64,000 bases of DNA from Bradyrhizobium sp. Ai1a-2 (GCF_000426245.1 NZ_AUEZ01000015.1:62001-126000); one strand, 5' to 3'. Counted from the stretch's first letter, positions 24,930 through 34,577 are shown. Made by a program: numbers and translations. Notes: generated from the sequence alone by a model not told the origin.

Positions 24930-25970
24930 ATGGGGGACGGCTCCGGGCAAAAGGTTGCAACGGTCATCATCGCCGTCGTGCTCGTCGGCGCGGCGGCATC
25001 CCAGGCGAGGAGTGTGCTGGCGCCACTGGCCGCGGCGCTCTTCATTATCGCGATCGTCTGGCCGGCGCAGAAATGGCTGCAATCATGGATGCCAAAACTG
25101 GCAGCGCTCGCGATCACCATGCTCGTCACGGTGGCGGTCTGCCTTGCCTTCGCTTCGCTGGCGGCATGGGGCTTTGGCCGCGTCGGCCATTTCCTCGTCG
25201 CCGATGCGGGGCGGTACCAGACATTCTATGAACGGGCCGTGGTGTGGCTCGATGGCCATGGCATCGAGGTTGCAAGCCTCTGGGCCGAGCATTTCAATGT
25301 CGGCTGGCTGCTGCGCGCGACGCAATACGTCACCGGCCGCGTCAACACCACGCTGAGCTTCTGGCTGATCGCGCTGGTCTATGTCGTACTGGGGTTACTC
25401 GAGGTCGAGGACGCCAAGCGAAGAATCGACAGATTGGAGAACGCCACGGCGACGCGCGTATTGTGCCACGGCAGTGCGGCGACCGCCGCCAAATTTCGGA
25501 AATATCTGCTGGTGCGCACGCAGATGAGCGCCGTCACCGGCCTTCTGGTCGGCCTTTTCGCCGGCGTTACCGGATTGCCATTTGCATTCGAGTGGGGCGT
25601 GATCGCTTTCGTGCTCAACTACATCCCCTTCATCGGCCCGTTCATCGCCACGCTGTTTCCCACGCTGCTTGCCATGACGCAATTCGAGAGCTGGCCGGCG
25701 GTGTTCGGCGTCTTTGCCTGCCTCAACATCATCCAGTTCGTGGTCGGCAGCTATGTCGAGCCGCGCGTCGCCGGCAACACGCTGTCGATCTCTCCATTCA
25801 TCGTGCTGTTCGCGATCTTCTTGTGGACCTTCCTGTGGGGCCTGTTCGGGACCTTCATAGGTGTGCCAATCACGCTTGCGCTTCTCACCTTCTGTGGCGA
25901 ACATCCGTCAACACGGTGGCTCGCCGAGCTGCTCGGCGGACCGGCGGATGCTAAGCGGGCGAAACTCTAG
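24930..25970 (+). CDS. AI-2E family transporter (UPF0118 membrane protein)
   Basis: 346 residues from ATG 24930, with GGAGG eight bases upstream; a TTG at 24900 is less likely. About seven to eight membrane segments are visible. The family signature is in the second half: NYIPFIGPFIATLFPTLLA, SYVEPRVAGNTLSISPF and GLFGTFIGVPITLAL. Members export autoinducer-2 or act as Na+/H+ antiporters; the name does not fix the substrate. Its stop codon TAG lies at the edge of a short palindromic repeat shared with the convergent next gene. Confidence 0.87.
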   Translation: MGDGSGQKVATVIIAVVLVGAAASQARSVLAPLAAALFIIAIVWPAQKWLQSWMPKLAALAITMLVTVAVCLAFASLAAWGFGRVGHFLVADAGRYQTFYERAVVWLDGHGIEVASLWAEHFNVGWLLRATQYVTGRVNTTLSFWLIALVYVVLGLLEVEDAKRRIDRLENATATRVLCHGSAATAAKFRKYLLVRTQMSAVTGLLVGLFAGVTGLPFAFEWGVIAFVLNYIPFIGPFIATLFPTLLAMTQFESWPAVFGVFACLNIIQFVVGSYVEPRVAGNTLSISPFIVLFAIFLWTFLWGLFGTFIGVPITLALLTFCGEHPSTRWLAELLGGPADAKRAKL

Positions 25971-26016
25971 ATTTTTGCCTTGAAGCGCTTTCCTTTCGCG
26001 ATGGAAAACGCTCTAG
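25968..26016. repeat. Family B half-repeat filling a convergent gap
   Basis: AGCGCTTTCCTTTCGCGATGGAAAACGCT forms an imperfect hairpin flanked by CTAGA and CTCTAGC. Its left edge holds the TAG stop of the AI-2E gene, and its right edge holds (on the minus strand) the TAG stop of the metallophosphoesterase gene. Confidence 0.7.
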
Positions 26017-27782
26017 CTCCCCGCAATCTCCACCCTCTCGGGCTCGGCAAGGCAGAGCGTCCCATCGGGTCCGCTTGCCAGCCGGTGGATGTAGAAATGG
26101 GTTGGCGCATCATCGGCGGCATTCATCACTGGCGAGGGCGCGGAGATGATCTTCAATGCGCCGCATGCGCCGATCCAATCGATGTGGCGGTGACCGTGCA
26201 TCATCACGACGCGATCGCCGAAGGCTTGCAGCCTGCGGACGAACCAGCTTCCATTGATCAATGCCGTCCCAACCCGCTCGGAGAACTTCGTCGTCGGCGT
26301 GGGATATTCCACGACGTGGTGGTGCAGCGCGATGATCCAGCGTGCTCGCGGAAAATAGGCCATCGCGGCCTCCAGCCGCCGTACCTGTTCGAAGGAGACC
26401 AGTCCGAGCGCGTTGGTGAAGGAGAAGTGGGTTTCGGCATTGGAGTCGAGGATGGCTATTCCGAGGCCGTCCTGTTGCTCTGGAGGCAGGATCATCGGGA
26501 ACTGGTCCTCGTATAGCCGGCCCAGCCCGGCGGCCTGACGCACGCCGCCGCGCTCTGCGAACGCAACGATCCGTTCGCGATGCGGAGTGAGCTCCTCGTC
26601 CAGCGTGGCCGCGACTTTGCCTGACTTGTCGATGACTCGCACCCGATTGCCTTGAATGGCCGATATCGCTGACAGGCTCCGCATTTGCCTGAGCCGCTTG
26701 CCAGGGCTGAACGGCAAGTCGAGCCGGGCCGGATTGGCCCGATCGACGATGTTCACGTCATGATTGCCCGGCAGCACGATGGTCCGTGCGGCAAGATCGG
26801 GATGCTCTGACAATGCGTCGAGGAACTCAGCCCATTCGCTCGCACGTCCCGCATCCGTCATATCGCCGCTGATAAGCACGTGATCGAGCGGATCGGCGGC
26901 ATGAATGGCGGCCAGACGAGCGAGCACGGCGGCGAGGCGTTCATTGCCGCGCGGGCCGGCGCGCCCGCATTCAATGCGGAAGCCATATCGCTCGCCGACG
27001 ACATGGACATCGGACAGATGCGCAACACGCCAGATGCGGGCATCGGATCGAGGGATATCGAAGGCGGCGAGATCGGCCGGTTGATCCATGCTGGCATCGG
27101 CAAAGCCCCAGGCCAGCGAGGCAACGGCGAGATAGCAGGACACCAGCACGATGGCATTGGCCAGCGTCGTCGTCACAAGATGATGGACCAGGGCCAGATC
27201 GATCAGGCCAGCAGTCCATCGCGAGGCCGGCCAAACCAGGATCGCGATCAACGCTGCGCCAGCGCCCAACAGGATGCCGGCGCCGAGCGAACATGCGCGG
27301 CGCAGTCGCATCCGCAAGGCGGGAGTCAAACTGTTCGGCCAGATCCGTTCCGTCAGATGGCGCAGTGCCTCGCGGCAGAACGCATAGCTCGGCTGCACCG
27401 CGAGCGCGTTGAGCGACCAGAAACTGGTTTCGACGATCCGCAGCAGCGGCCGCCAGGCGAACCATCCGAGCGCGACGATCACAATCAGCATCAATGCCGC
27501 GCCGATTTCCGTCAGGACCAGGATCTTTTCGGACAGGATTGAAAGCCACGCTGAAGCCAGGAGCGGCGCGAGGCCGAGCAGCACGGCCGGCAAGAGGAGC
27601 AACGTCGTCCACGCGAACAAGAGCTTCGGCAGGCTGATCTCGACGAGCAGGCTGCCGGCGATAGCGAGCAGCGAACGCTGCCCGGGGCTGGCGGCATCGT
27701 CCTCGACGTCGCCGAGGCGGGGATCAAGCATCAAGCGGCGCTGAATGCTCGAAGGTTCGTCCGCCGATGTCGACCGCGTCAT
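26013..27782 (-). CDS. Membrane-anchored metallophosphoesterase
   Basis: 589 residues from ATG 27782. The N-terminal ~240 residues hold several hydrophobic helices (SLLVEISLPKLLFAWTTLLL onward and a second group near TAGLIDLALVHHLVTTTLAN). A calcineurin-like phosphoesterase domain follows: VAHLSDVHVVG, LISGDMTDAG, VLPGNHDVNI, then IALHHHVVEYP and MMHGHRHIDW. All metal-binding positions are present. The membrane part suggests action on a lipid or a membrane-associated nucleotide. No characterised relative is recognised. It is convergent with the AI-2E gene across a repeat. Confidence 0.82.
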   Translation of the reverse strand: MTRSTSADEPSSIQRRLMLDPRLGDVEDDAASPGQRSLLAIAGSLLVEISLPKLLFAWTTLLLLPAVLLGLAPLLASAWLSILSEKILVLTEIGAALMLIVIVALGWFAWRPLLRIVETSFWSLNALAVQPSYAFCREALRHLTERIWPNSLTPALRMRLRRACSLGAGILLGAGAALIAILVWPASRWTAGLIDLALVHHLVTTTLANAIVLVSCYLAVASLAWGFADASMDQPADLAAFDIPRSDARIWRVAHLSDVHVVGERYGFRIECGRAGPRGNERLAAVLARLAAIHAADPLDHVLISGDMTDAGRASEWAEFLDALSEHPDLAARTIVLPGNHDVNIVDRANPARLDLPFSPGKRLRQMRSLSAISAIQGNRVRVIDKSGKVAATLDEELTPHRERIVAFAERGGVRQAAGLGRLYEDQFPMILPPEQQDGLGIAILDSNAETHFSFTNALGLVSFEQVRRLEAAMAYFPRARWIIALHHHVVEYPTPTTKFSERVGTALINGSWFVRRLQAFGDRVVMMHGHRHIDWIGACGALKIISAPSPVMNAADDAPTHFYIHRLASGPDGTLCLAEPERVEIAGS

Positions 27783-27884
27783 GATATGAGCCCGCCGCTT
27801 GCACCTGTCGCCAGGATCGACTTTGCGTGCGCCGCTTCACTCGCAGCCGGCACAAAGTGCATGGACGCTAGCAGCCGCACATGT

Positions 27885-27907
27885 CTGTGCTATCGGTTTT
27901 AGCACAG
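27885..27907. other. Perfect 8-bp inverted repeat
   Basis: CTGTGCTA-TCGGTTT-TAGCACAG in the gap between two minus-strand genes. There is no T-run, so it is not a standard terminator. It may be an operator for the phosphoesterase gene, about 105 bases downstream of it. Nothing else was seen in this 187-base gap. Confidence 0.35.
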
Positions 27908-27969
27908 GTCTTGTAACGACACATCGGCCGCGGGCGCGAGTCTGCTCGCGCAACGGCGATACCCGTGAT

Positions 27970-29166
27970 TCACGAGAAGAACGCGATCTTCTCAGCTTGG
28001 CTCATGCGGCGGATCGGCGCCAGCGGGTCGTTGGCGGTGGCGCCGGGCTTCTTGATGATGCCGCTCGCAATGATCGTGGAGCCGAGCGAGATTTCGACCG
28101 GAAGTTCCGGCGGCGCGGCGAACGTAGGCTGCGGCGGAAGCTCTACCTGCGGTTCCGGCAGCGCGGCGACAGGCTCTGCCGCCTCCGTCGCGATTTCCGG
28201 CGCGGGTGCTGCTTCCTGTTCAACAACTGGTACTCGGGCGATCGTTGCCGTGGCGTCCTCAACGTCGAACGCGTCGGGCGCGCCCATTTCCATCGCGATC
28301 ATGTCGAGCACAGCCTCGTCATGAGCGTCGGCGGCCGCCTCATCGGTGGCGCGCGCGAGCTCAATGGCTTCGGCTTCCGCCAGCGCCGCCTCGGCAACGG
28401 CGAGCGCAGCTTCCGCATCTGCGACGGTGATGGTCTCTTCCGCGGCTTCCGGCTCGGGAGGCGCGGCGACCGTCTCTACGACCGCTGGCGCCTCAGGTGG
28501 AGCTTCGACCTCCACCGTGTGAAGGGGGCGCTCCTCGTGAAGGGAACGCTCCTTCGCGGGGCTCTCCGGCGCAGGCGAGGGTGCCACCGGTGCTTCGGCG
28601 CTCGGCGCGGGCGTCTCGTCGGATTCGGAGAACTGGGCGAGGCGTTGCACGATCGGTGCGAAGGCGGCATCCAGCGCGGCCTTCGCGTCCTCGGATGAAA
28701 TCTGCGCGGCGCCGTTCTCGATCGCGACGACCTGGGAGTCGATGAGGTCGCAGATGCGCCCGTCATTGCCGATCTCGCGCAGCCGCCATGCGATCTCGCG
28801 GATCACCCGCGCGCCCTTGCGCACCGGGGCGAGCTTCTGCTCCAGCCCCAAGCCATCGAGCGCTTCGGCCGCAGATGCCTGCGCAGCCTCCACCGCATCG
28901 CGGATCGCGGCGATGGCCTCGGCGACCGCCGGCCCCCGATCGGGTTCGACCACCTGCTTCTGCGCGGCAAGGCTTTCCTCGAGCCGGGCCACCGCATCCA
29001 GCACCAGGCGGGTATCGGCGTTGCGGTTGCGCTTGGCATATTCGGCGAGAAACCAGCGGCCTCGCGCCGTCTCCATGAAGGCTTCGCTGATCGCGTGGTA
29101 GTCATCCTCGCCCGGTTGCATCGGGCGGGCTGTGATCGGCGAAAGGGCGAATGCTTCGTTGGCCAT
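27970..29166 (-). CDS. Conserved hypothetical protein with acidic alanine/proline-rich linker
   Basis: 398 residues from ATG 29166; an extra in-frame stretch to 29214 is unlikely. The N-terminal ~150 residues are ordered and helical: DDYHAISEAFMETARGRWFL, AEYAKRNRNADTRLVLDAVA and a basic KGARVIREIAWRLREIGNDG segment. The central part is low-complexity, rich in A, E and P (including AEAALAVAEAALAEAEA). A short conserved tail ends NDPLAPIRRMSQAEKIAFFS. No enzyme motif or signal peptide is seen, so it looks cytoplasmic. Function is not recognised; it could be a scaffold or regulatory protein. Confidence 0.75.
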   Translation of the reverse strand: MANEAFALSPITARPMQPGEDDYHAISEAFMETARGRWFLAEYAKRNRNADTRLVLDAVARLEESLAAQKQVVEPDRGPAVAEAIAAIRDAVEAAQASAAEALDGLGLEQKLAPVRKGARVIREIAWRLREIGNDGRICDLIDSQVVAIENGAAQISSEDAKAALDAAFAPIVQRLAQFSESDETPAPSAEAPVAPSPAPESPAKERSLHEERPLHTVEVEAPPEAPAVVETVAAPPEPEAAEETITVADAEAALAVAEAALAEAEAIELARATDEAAADAHDEAVLDMIAMEMGAPDAFDVEDATATIARVPVVEQEAAPAPEIATEAAEPVAALPEPQVELPPQPTFAAPPELPVEISLGSTIIASGIIKKPGATANDPLAPIRRMSQAEKIAFFS

Positions 29167-29241
29167 GCAAATCTCGTCGCGCAAATCACGGCACGCTGCG
29201 ATAACGAACACCACGATATCACGCGAATCGCAATTGGATTG

Positions 29242-30441
29242 ATGGCTTCCGAATCACAAATTCCTGCAGCGCCGCAAGTGGATGCTAAGCGATTCGCGGC
29301 TCGCCTCGGAGCCTTTTACGGGACCATGTTCGGGATGCTCGGCACCTATCTGCCGTTTTTCCCGGTCTGGCTGAAGGCAGTGGGGATCGAGGCGTCCTGG
29401 ATCGGCATCATCACGGCGGCGCCCGCGGTGACCCGATTCACCGTGCTGCCGCTGATCACCGGACTAGCCGAGCGGCGGCAGATGCTGCGGCCTGCCATCA
29501 CGATCACGGCGGCCGCGACCGCGCTCGGATTTGCCCTCATTGGCACCCAGCACCAGGCGCTGCCGGTATTCCTGGTCTTCGTCGTCACCTGCTGCCTGTG
29601 GACGCCGACGGCGCCGCTCACCGACGCCTATGCGCTCCGCGGCGTGACGCATTATGGCCTGAGTTATGGGCCGCTGCGGCTGTGGGGATCGGCGGCCTTT
29701 GTGGTCGGTGCGCTCCTGTGCGGCTTGCTGGTCGATGCGGTCGCAGCGGAGTACCTGATCTGGATCATCGCTGCCGTGGCGGGGGTCAGCGCGCTCACCA
29801 GTCTGGGCTTGCGGCCGCTCGAGGTCGCAAAGAGGGCCGAGACTGCACACCGCAGCGGCAGCGCACTGCTGCGCGATCGCGGCTTTCTTGCGATCATCGC
29901 GGCTTCCGCGCTGATCCAGGGCAGCCATGTCGCCTATTACATCTTTTCCTCCATCGTCTGGAAGCAGGCCGGCCTCGGCGGGCTCACCATTGCAGCGCTG
30001 TGGTCGCTTGGCGTGCTCGCGGAAATCGTGCTGTTTGCGGCATCGCCGCGCTTCACGCTGCCCTCGGCGATGCTGGTCGTGATCGGTGCACTGGCTGGGG
30101 TCGCGCGCTGGGTGATCACCGCACAGGAGCCGTCGCTTCCGATCCTGGCCGTCGTGCAGCTCACGCATGGGCTGACCTTCGGCCTGACGCAGGTCGGCAT
30201 CATGGGGCTTTTGGTGCATCAGGTGCCTGGACACATGATGGCGCGCGGGCAGGGCTATCTCGCCGCCTGCAGCGGCATCGTCTCAAGCGGTACTTCGATC
30301 CTGTGTGGCCTCGTCTATGCCCGCTATGGCCAGGGCGTCTATTACCTGATGGCCGCGATGGCAGCGTCAGGTGCACTCATCATGTGGCTGGGACAGCACC
30401 GGATAGCGTTTTCAAGCGAAGTGGGTACCGGTTCGCGTTAA
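29242..30441 (+). CDS. MFS transporter (MFS_1-like, phenylpropionate permease-type)
   Basis: 399 residues from ATG 29242. About 12 membrane segments. The N-terminus AARLGAFYGTMFGMLGTYLP FFPVWL (two adjoining pieces) and LRLWGSAAFVVGALLCGLLV match the HcaT/nucleoside-permease-like branch. The substrate is unknown. The last ~11 codons and the TAA stop lie within a family-B interspersed repeat (30405-30456), so the natural C-terminus appears to have been replaced by repeat-encoded residues (FSSEVGTGSR). It diverges from the hypothetical gene before it. Confidence 0.85.
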   Translation: MASESQIPAAPQVDAKRFAARLGAFYGTMFGMLGTYLPFFPVWLKAVGIEASWIGIITAAPAVTRFTVLPLITGLAERRQMLRPAITITAAATALGFALIGTQHQALPVFLVFVVTCCLWTPTAPLTDAYALRGVTHYGLSYGPLRLWGSAAFVVGALLCGLLVDAVAAEYLIWIIAAVAGVSALTSLGLRPLEVAKRAETAHRSGSALLRDRGFLAIIAASALIQGSHVAYYIFSSIVWKQAGLGGLTIAALWSLGVLAEIVLFAASPRFTLPSAMLVVIGALAGVARWVITAQEPSLPILAVVQLTHGLTFGLTQVGIMGLLVHQVPGHMMARGQGYLAACSGIVSSGTSILCGLVYARYGQGVYYLMAAMAASGALIMWLGQHRIAFSSEVGTGSR

Positions 30442-30456
30442 GAAAACGCGTCAAAA
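30405..30456. repeat. Interspersed palindromic repeat, family B (inverted), inside an MFS gene 3' end
   Basis: AGCGTTTTCAAGCGAAGTGG, then GTACCGGTTCGCGTTAAG and AAAACGCGTCAAAA. It is the reverse complement of the core of the copy at 45772. It encodes the end of the MFS protein and supplies its TAA. It is convergent with the epimerase gene 11 bases on. Confidence 0.75.
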
Positions 30457-30466
30457 AGGGGCTCTA

Positions 30467-31474
30467 TCATCCCCACAGCGCGGCCTCCGGCGGATAGACG
30501 AGGCTGCCGTCGTAATGCAGCCCATTGTCGCGGTCGTGCGCGAGCAGCAGCGGACCATCGAGATCGACAAAGCGCGCGCGCGGCGTCAGCAGCATCGCGG
30601 GCGCCATGGCGAGCGAGGTCGCGACCATGCAGCCGACCATGATGTCGAAGCCGAGCGCCTGCGCCGCGTCCGCCATCGCCAGCGCTTCGGTCAGGCCGCC
30701 GGTCTTGTCGAGCTTGATATTGACCGCGTCGTAGCGGTCGCGGAGCCCCTCCAGCGAGGCGCGTGCATGCACGCTTTCGTCGGCGCAGACAGCAAGCGGC
30801 CGCTTGATCCGCGCCAGCGCCGCATCCCTGCCCGCCGGCAGCGGCTGCTCCACCAGCGTGACGCCGGCGTCCGCGCAGGCGGCGAGGTTGTCGGCGAGGT
30901 TGTCCGCCGTCCAGGCCTCATTGGCGTCGACGATCAGTTCGGCATTCGGCGCCGCCCTGCGTACCGCCTTGATGCGCTCGGGATCGCCGTCGCCGCCGAG
31001 CTTGATCTTGAGCAGCGGCCGGTGCGCGGCCCTGGCGGTCGCTTCCGCCATCGCCTCCGGCGTTCCCAGCGAGATCGTGTAGGCGGTGGTGCAGGGGGCC
31101 GGCGCGCCGCGTCCGAGCAGGTTCCAGATCCGGCTGCCGGCCCGCTTGGCCTCGAGGTCCCATAGGGCGCAGTCCAGCGCATTCCGCGCGGCGTTTGGCG
31201 GTATTTGCGTCTGCAGGGGCTGCCGGTCCATCCCGGCTGCAAACGGCTCCTTCAGCGCCTGGATAGCCCCTAGCGTCGCCTCCGGCGTCTCGCCATAGCG
31301 CGGGTAGGGCACGCATTCGCCGCGGCCGGTCAGCCCATCCAGGCTGACCTCGGCCACGACGGTGACGGCCTCGCTCTTGGCGCCCCGGCTGATGGTGAAG
31401 GCGCCCGCGATCGGCCAGCGCTCGAGTGTGGCGGCAAGGTGTCGCGCAGGGGGCGCGGATCGACTGGAAGTCAT
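30467..31474 (-). CDS. Dipeptide epimerase (L-Ala-D/L-Glu epimerase-like, enolase superfamily)
   Basis: 335 residues from ATG 31474; an upstream in-frame start at 31522 is less likely. Muconate-lactonizing subgroup of the enolase superfamily: the KIKLGGD lysine pair region, metal ligands in VDANEAW, VEQPLP and CADESV, and the opposing lysine in NIKLDKTGG. RGECVPYPRYGET at the N-terminus fits the AEE group, which epimerises dipeptides from murein recycling. Divergent from mlaE with a 116-base gap. Specificity within the group is inferred. Confidence 0.87.
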   Translation of the reverse strand: MTSSRSAPPARHLAATLERWPIAGAFTISRGAKSEAVTVVAEVSLDGLTGRGECVPYPRYGETPEATLGAIQALKEPFAAGMDRQPLQTQIPPNAARNALDCALWDLEAKRAGSRIWNLLGRGAPAPCTTAYTISLGTPEAMAEATARAAHRPLLKIKLGGDGDPERIKAVRRAAPNAELIVDANEAWTADNLADNLAACADAGVTLVEQPLPAGRDAALARIKRPLAVCADESVHARASLEGLRDRYDAVNIKLDKTGGLTEALAMADAAQALGFDIMVGCMVATSLAMAPAMLLTPRARFVDLDGPLLLAHDRDNGLHYDGSLVYPPEAALWG

Positions 31475-31590
31475 TTCAAAATCTCGCAATTTCTGGACCG
31501 TGCGCTTGCGAGGCGCTACCAACTATGGCTGGTTAGCGCCAGATTCTACAAGGCAATGCGGCGTTCGAATTCTGACCTTTCGAACGAGGG

Positions 31591-32733
31591 ATGGGCATTT
31601 TGAACGGCGACCGGACACTGGAACGGATAGCACAAGGCGACGGCCTTGCCCTGTGCGCCGTGGGGCCCTGGACGGCCCGTTTCGCGCCCGTGCTGGAGCG
31701 CATGGTGGCCGATGCAGAAAAACTCCGCGGCACCCGTCCCGACATCTTCATCGACGTCTCCCAGGTCTCCAAGCTCGACACCTTCGGCGCCTGGCTGATC
31801 GAGCGTCTCAGGCGCAGCCTGAGCCATGGTGGCGGCGAGGCGATCATCGCCGGCCTCTCGGAAAACTATTCGAGCCTGGTCGACGAGGTGCGGCGGGTGA
31901 GGGAAACGCCCGATATCGAGACCAGCCCGGTCTCGATCACGGCCATGCTCGACCAGATCGGCCGCACCGTGGTCGGCATCGGCGGCACGATCATCGGATT
32001 GGTCGACATGCTCGGCGCCGTGCTTGTCGCAAGCGGGCATGTCCTGGTTCGTCCGCGCTCGTTCCGCATGACCTCGACCATCCACCATCTGGAGCAGGTG
32101 TGCTGGCGCGCCGTGCCGATCGTGGTGCTGATCACCTTCCTGATCGGGTGCATTATCGCGCAGCAGGGCATCTTTCATTTCCGCAGGTTCGGCGCCGACA
32201 TCTTCGTGGTCGACATGCTCGGCGTGCTGGTGCTGCGCGAGATCGGCGTCCTGCTGGTGGCGATCATGGTCGCGGGCCGCTCGGGCAGCGCCTATACCGC
32301 CGAGCTCGGCTCGATGAAGATGCGTGAGGAAATCGACGCGCTACGCACCATGGGGTTCGATCCGATCGAGGTGCTGGTGCTGCCTCGCATGCTGGCGCTG
32401 GTGCTGGCGCTGCCGATCCTTGCCTTTCTCGGCGCGATGGCCGCGCTCTATGGCGGCGGCCTTGTCGCCTGGCTCTATGGCGGTGTCGATCCGGAAGCGT
32501 TCCTGCTGCGGCTGCGTGACGCCATCTCGATCGATCATTTCATCGTCGGCATGGTCAAGGCGCCGGTGATGGCGGCGGTAATCGGCATCGTTGCCTGCGT
32601 CGAGGGGCTTGCGGTGCAGGGCAGCGCGGAATCGCTCGGCCAGCACACGACGTCATCGGTGGTGAAGGGCATCTTCTTCGTCATCGTGATGGACGGCGTG
32701 TTCGCAATCTTCTTCGCGTCGATCGGGATGTGA
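31591..32733 (+). CDS. mlaE: Lipid-transport ABC permease MlaE with fused N-terminal STAS domain
   Basis: 380 residues. The first ~110 residues form a STAS (MlaB-like) domain: IFIDVSQVSKLDTFGAWLIE and SHGGGEAIIAGLSENYSSLV. The rest is the MlaE permease fold with ~5 membrane segments, the conserved FGADIFVVDMLGVLVLREIG, the MVAGRSGSAYTAELGSMK loop, and the QGSAES-type end. Fusion replaces a separate mlaB gene. With the next two genes it makes an inner-membrane phospholipid transporter that maintains outer-membrane asymmetry. MlaF starts within its stop codon. Confidence 0.92.
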   Translation: MGILNGDRTLERIAQGDGLALCAVGPWTARFAPVLERMVADAEKLRGTRPDIFIDVSQVSKLDTFGAWLIERLRRSLSHGGGEAIIAGLSENYSSLVDEVRRVRETPDIETSPVSITAMLDQIGRTVVGIGGTIIGLVDMLGAVLVASGHVLVRPRSFRMTSTIHHLEQVCWRAVPIVVLITFLIGCIIAQQGIFHFRRFGADIFVVDMLGVLVLREIGVLLVAIMVAGRSGSAYTAELGSMKMREEIDALRTMGFDPIEVLVLPRMLALVLALPILAFLGAMAALYGGGLVAWLYGGVDPEAFLLRLRDAISIDHFIVGMVKAPVMAAVIGIVACVEGLAVQGSAESLGQHTTSSVVKGIFFVIVMDGVFAIFFASIGM

Positions 32734-32735
32734 CC

Positions 32736-33509
32736 ATGATGGTGCAGCCCATTTCCGACGCCATCATCCGCGTTCGCGACATCACGGTGCAATTCGGCAG
32801 GACCCGCGTGCTCGACGGCCTCGACCTCGATGTGAAGCGCGGCGAGATCCTGGGCTTTGTCGGTCCCTCCGGCGCCGGCAAGTCGGTGCTGACGCGCACC
32901 ATCATCGGGCTGGTGCCGAAGGTATCAGGACACATCGAGGTGTTCGGTATCGACCTCGATGCCGCCAGCTCCGGCGAGCGGCGCCGGGTCGAACGGCGCT
33001 GGGGCGTCCTGTTCCAGCAGGGCGCGTTGTTCTCCTCGCTCACCGTGCGGCAGAACATCCAGTTTCCGGTGCGCGAATATTTGAAGGTCTCGCAGCGGCT
33101 GTTGGACGAGATCATGGTGGCGAAGCTCGTGATGGTCGGGCTGAAGCCGGAGGTCGCCGACCGCTACCCTTCCGAGCTCTCCGGCGGCATGATCAAGCGT
33201 GTGGCGCTGGCGCGCGCGCTCGCGCTTGATCCGGAACTCGTGTTCCTGGATGAGCCGACCTCGGGCCTGGATCCGATCGGCGCCGGCGAGTTCGACGAGC
33301 TGGTGCGCACCCTGCAGCGCACTTTGGGGTTGACCGTTTTCATGGTAACGCACGACCTCGACAGCCTTTACACCGCGTGCGACCGCATCGCCGTTTTAGG
33401 GAACGGTAAGATCATTGCCGCAGGATCTATCGCCGACATGCAGGCCTCGCAGCACCCTTGGCTGCGGCAATATTTCCATGGCAAACGCGCCCGCGCCGTC
33501 ATCGGCTAG
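32736..33509 (+). CDS. mlaF: Lipid-transport ABC ATPase MlaF
   Basis: 257 residues from ATG 32736; GTG 32730, which overlaps the mlaE stop (GTGA), and ATG 32739 are alternatives. Walker A is GPSGAGKS, the Q-loop is in VLFQQGALFSSLTV, the signature is LSGGMIKRVALARAL, Walker B is LVFLDEPTSGLDP, and the switch histidine is in VTHDLDS. The C-terminal extension is short. It powers the MlaE permease. Its TAG stop merges with a family-A palindromic repeat. Confidence 0.93.
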   Translation: MMVQPISDAIIRVRDITVQFGRTRVLDGLDLDVKRGEILGFVGPSGAGKSVLTRTIIGLVPKVSGHIEVFGIDLDAASSGERRRVERRWGVLFQQGALFSSLTVRQNIQFPVREYLKVSQRLLDEIMVAKLVMVGLKPEVADRYPSELSGGMIKRVALARALALDPELVFLDEPTSGLDPIGAGEFDELVRTLQRTLGLTVFMVTHDLDSLYTACDRIAVLGNGKIIAAGSIADMQASQHPWLRQYFHGKRARAVIG

Positions 33510-33557
33510 CGCACGATCCCGGCAGGTGGAAACCGGTTTTCGGACAAGATCATGCGC
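33509..33557. repeat. Interspersed palindromic repeat, family A, copy 2
   Basis: GCGCACGATCCCGG pairs imperfectly with GATCATGCGC, around GGAAACCGGTTTTCGG. It lies between mlaF and mlaD, so here the element sits inside a presumed operon. It could lower the expression of mlaD relative to mlaEF. Confidence 0.7.
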
Positions 33558-33626
33558 AAGATAAAAGGGTCAGTGACGGTTCCGCTGCGGCGGAGCCTGA
33601 GCTTGGACGAGTAGCTGGAGCAATCG

Positions 33627-34496
33627 ATGGAAACCCGGGCGAACTATGTCCTGATCGGCGCCTTCACGCTGGCGGTGATCGCGGCTGCGTTCGGCTTCGT
33701 GCTCTGGTTCCAGAGCCTGCACACCACCAAGCAGCGTAGCCCGTTGCGGGTGATCTTCGAAGGCCCGGCCTCGGGTCTGCGGAACGGTGGTAACGTCAAT
33801 TTCAACGGTATCAGGATAGGGGAAGTCATCTCGGTCAAGCTCGACAATCCCCGTCGCGTGGTCGCACTGGCGATGGTCGAGAACAACGCGCCGATCCGCA
33901 AGGACACCCTGGTCGGCCTCGAATTCCAGGGGCTGACCGGCGTTGCCGCAATCTCGCTGAAGGGCGGCGAGGAGACGGCGCCTCCGGTGCCGATCGACGA
34001 GGACGGCATCCCCGTACTGACAGCCGATCCCAGAGCGTTGCAGGACGTCACCGAAGCGATCCGCGCGACGCTGCAGAACGTCAACCGTATCGTCGCCGAC
34101 AATCAAGAGTCGGTGAAGAACTCATTGCGCAATCTCGAAACCTTCACGGCGGCGCTCGCGCGCAATTCCGAGAAGATCGACAACGTGATGTTGAGGGTCG
34201 ACGGCGTGATGGGCAAGGCCGACAACCTCATGCTCGGCCTCAACAGCATCGCCGGCGGCGATCGCGGCGGCGACCTGGCAGCGATGGTGAAATCAATCCG
34301 CGAACTCGCCGAAGATTTCGACAAGCGCTCCGGCGCACTGATGGCCGACGGCCGCAGGACGCTCGGCGATATCAGCCGTGCCGTGAACAACCTCGACCGG
34401 AACCCGACCCGGCTGTTGTTCGGCGCCGGCAGCAGCAGTAGCAGCAACAGCAATGCATCCGAACCGCCGCCGCCGCCGAGGCTGAGGCGGCAGTAG
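33627..34496 (+). CDS. mlaD: MCE-domain lipid-binding protein MlaD
   Basis: 289 residues. A single N-terminal membrane helix (VLIGAFTLAVIAAAFGFVLW) is followed by one MCE domain (RVIFEGPASGLRNGGNVNFN, GIRIGEVISVKLDN, GLTGVAAISLKGG). A long helical tail ends in a low-complexity S/P segment (SSSSSNSNASEPPPPP). It forms the periplasmic ring of the Mla transporter. The usual periplasmic carrier mlaC and a lipoprotein gene are not adjacent, so they must lie elsewhere or be absent. Confidence 0.92.
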   Translation: METRANYVLIGAFTLAVIAAAFGFVLWFQSLHTTKQRSPLRVIFEGPASGLRNGGNVNFNGIRIGEVISVKLDNPRRVVALAMVENNAPIRKDTLVGLEFQGLTGVAAISLKGGEETAPPVPIDEDGIPVLTADPRALQDVTEAIRATLQNVNRIVADNQESVKNSLRNLETFTAALARNSEKIDNVMLRVDGVMGKADNLMLGLNSIAGGDRGGDLAAMVKSIRELAEDFDKRSGALMADGRRTLGDISRAVNNLDRNPTRLLFGAGSSSSSNSNASEPPPPPRLRRQ

Positions 34497-34577
34497 AGGC
34501 GGCGGATCGCATGTAGAAGCGCGTCGGATTCCGGGGGCGAAGGCCGGTACAATCGCGCTTGATCTACTGGCCGCTTG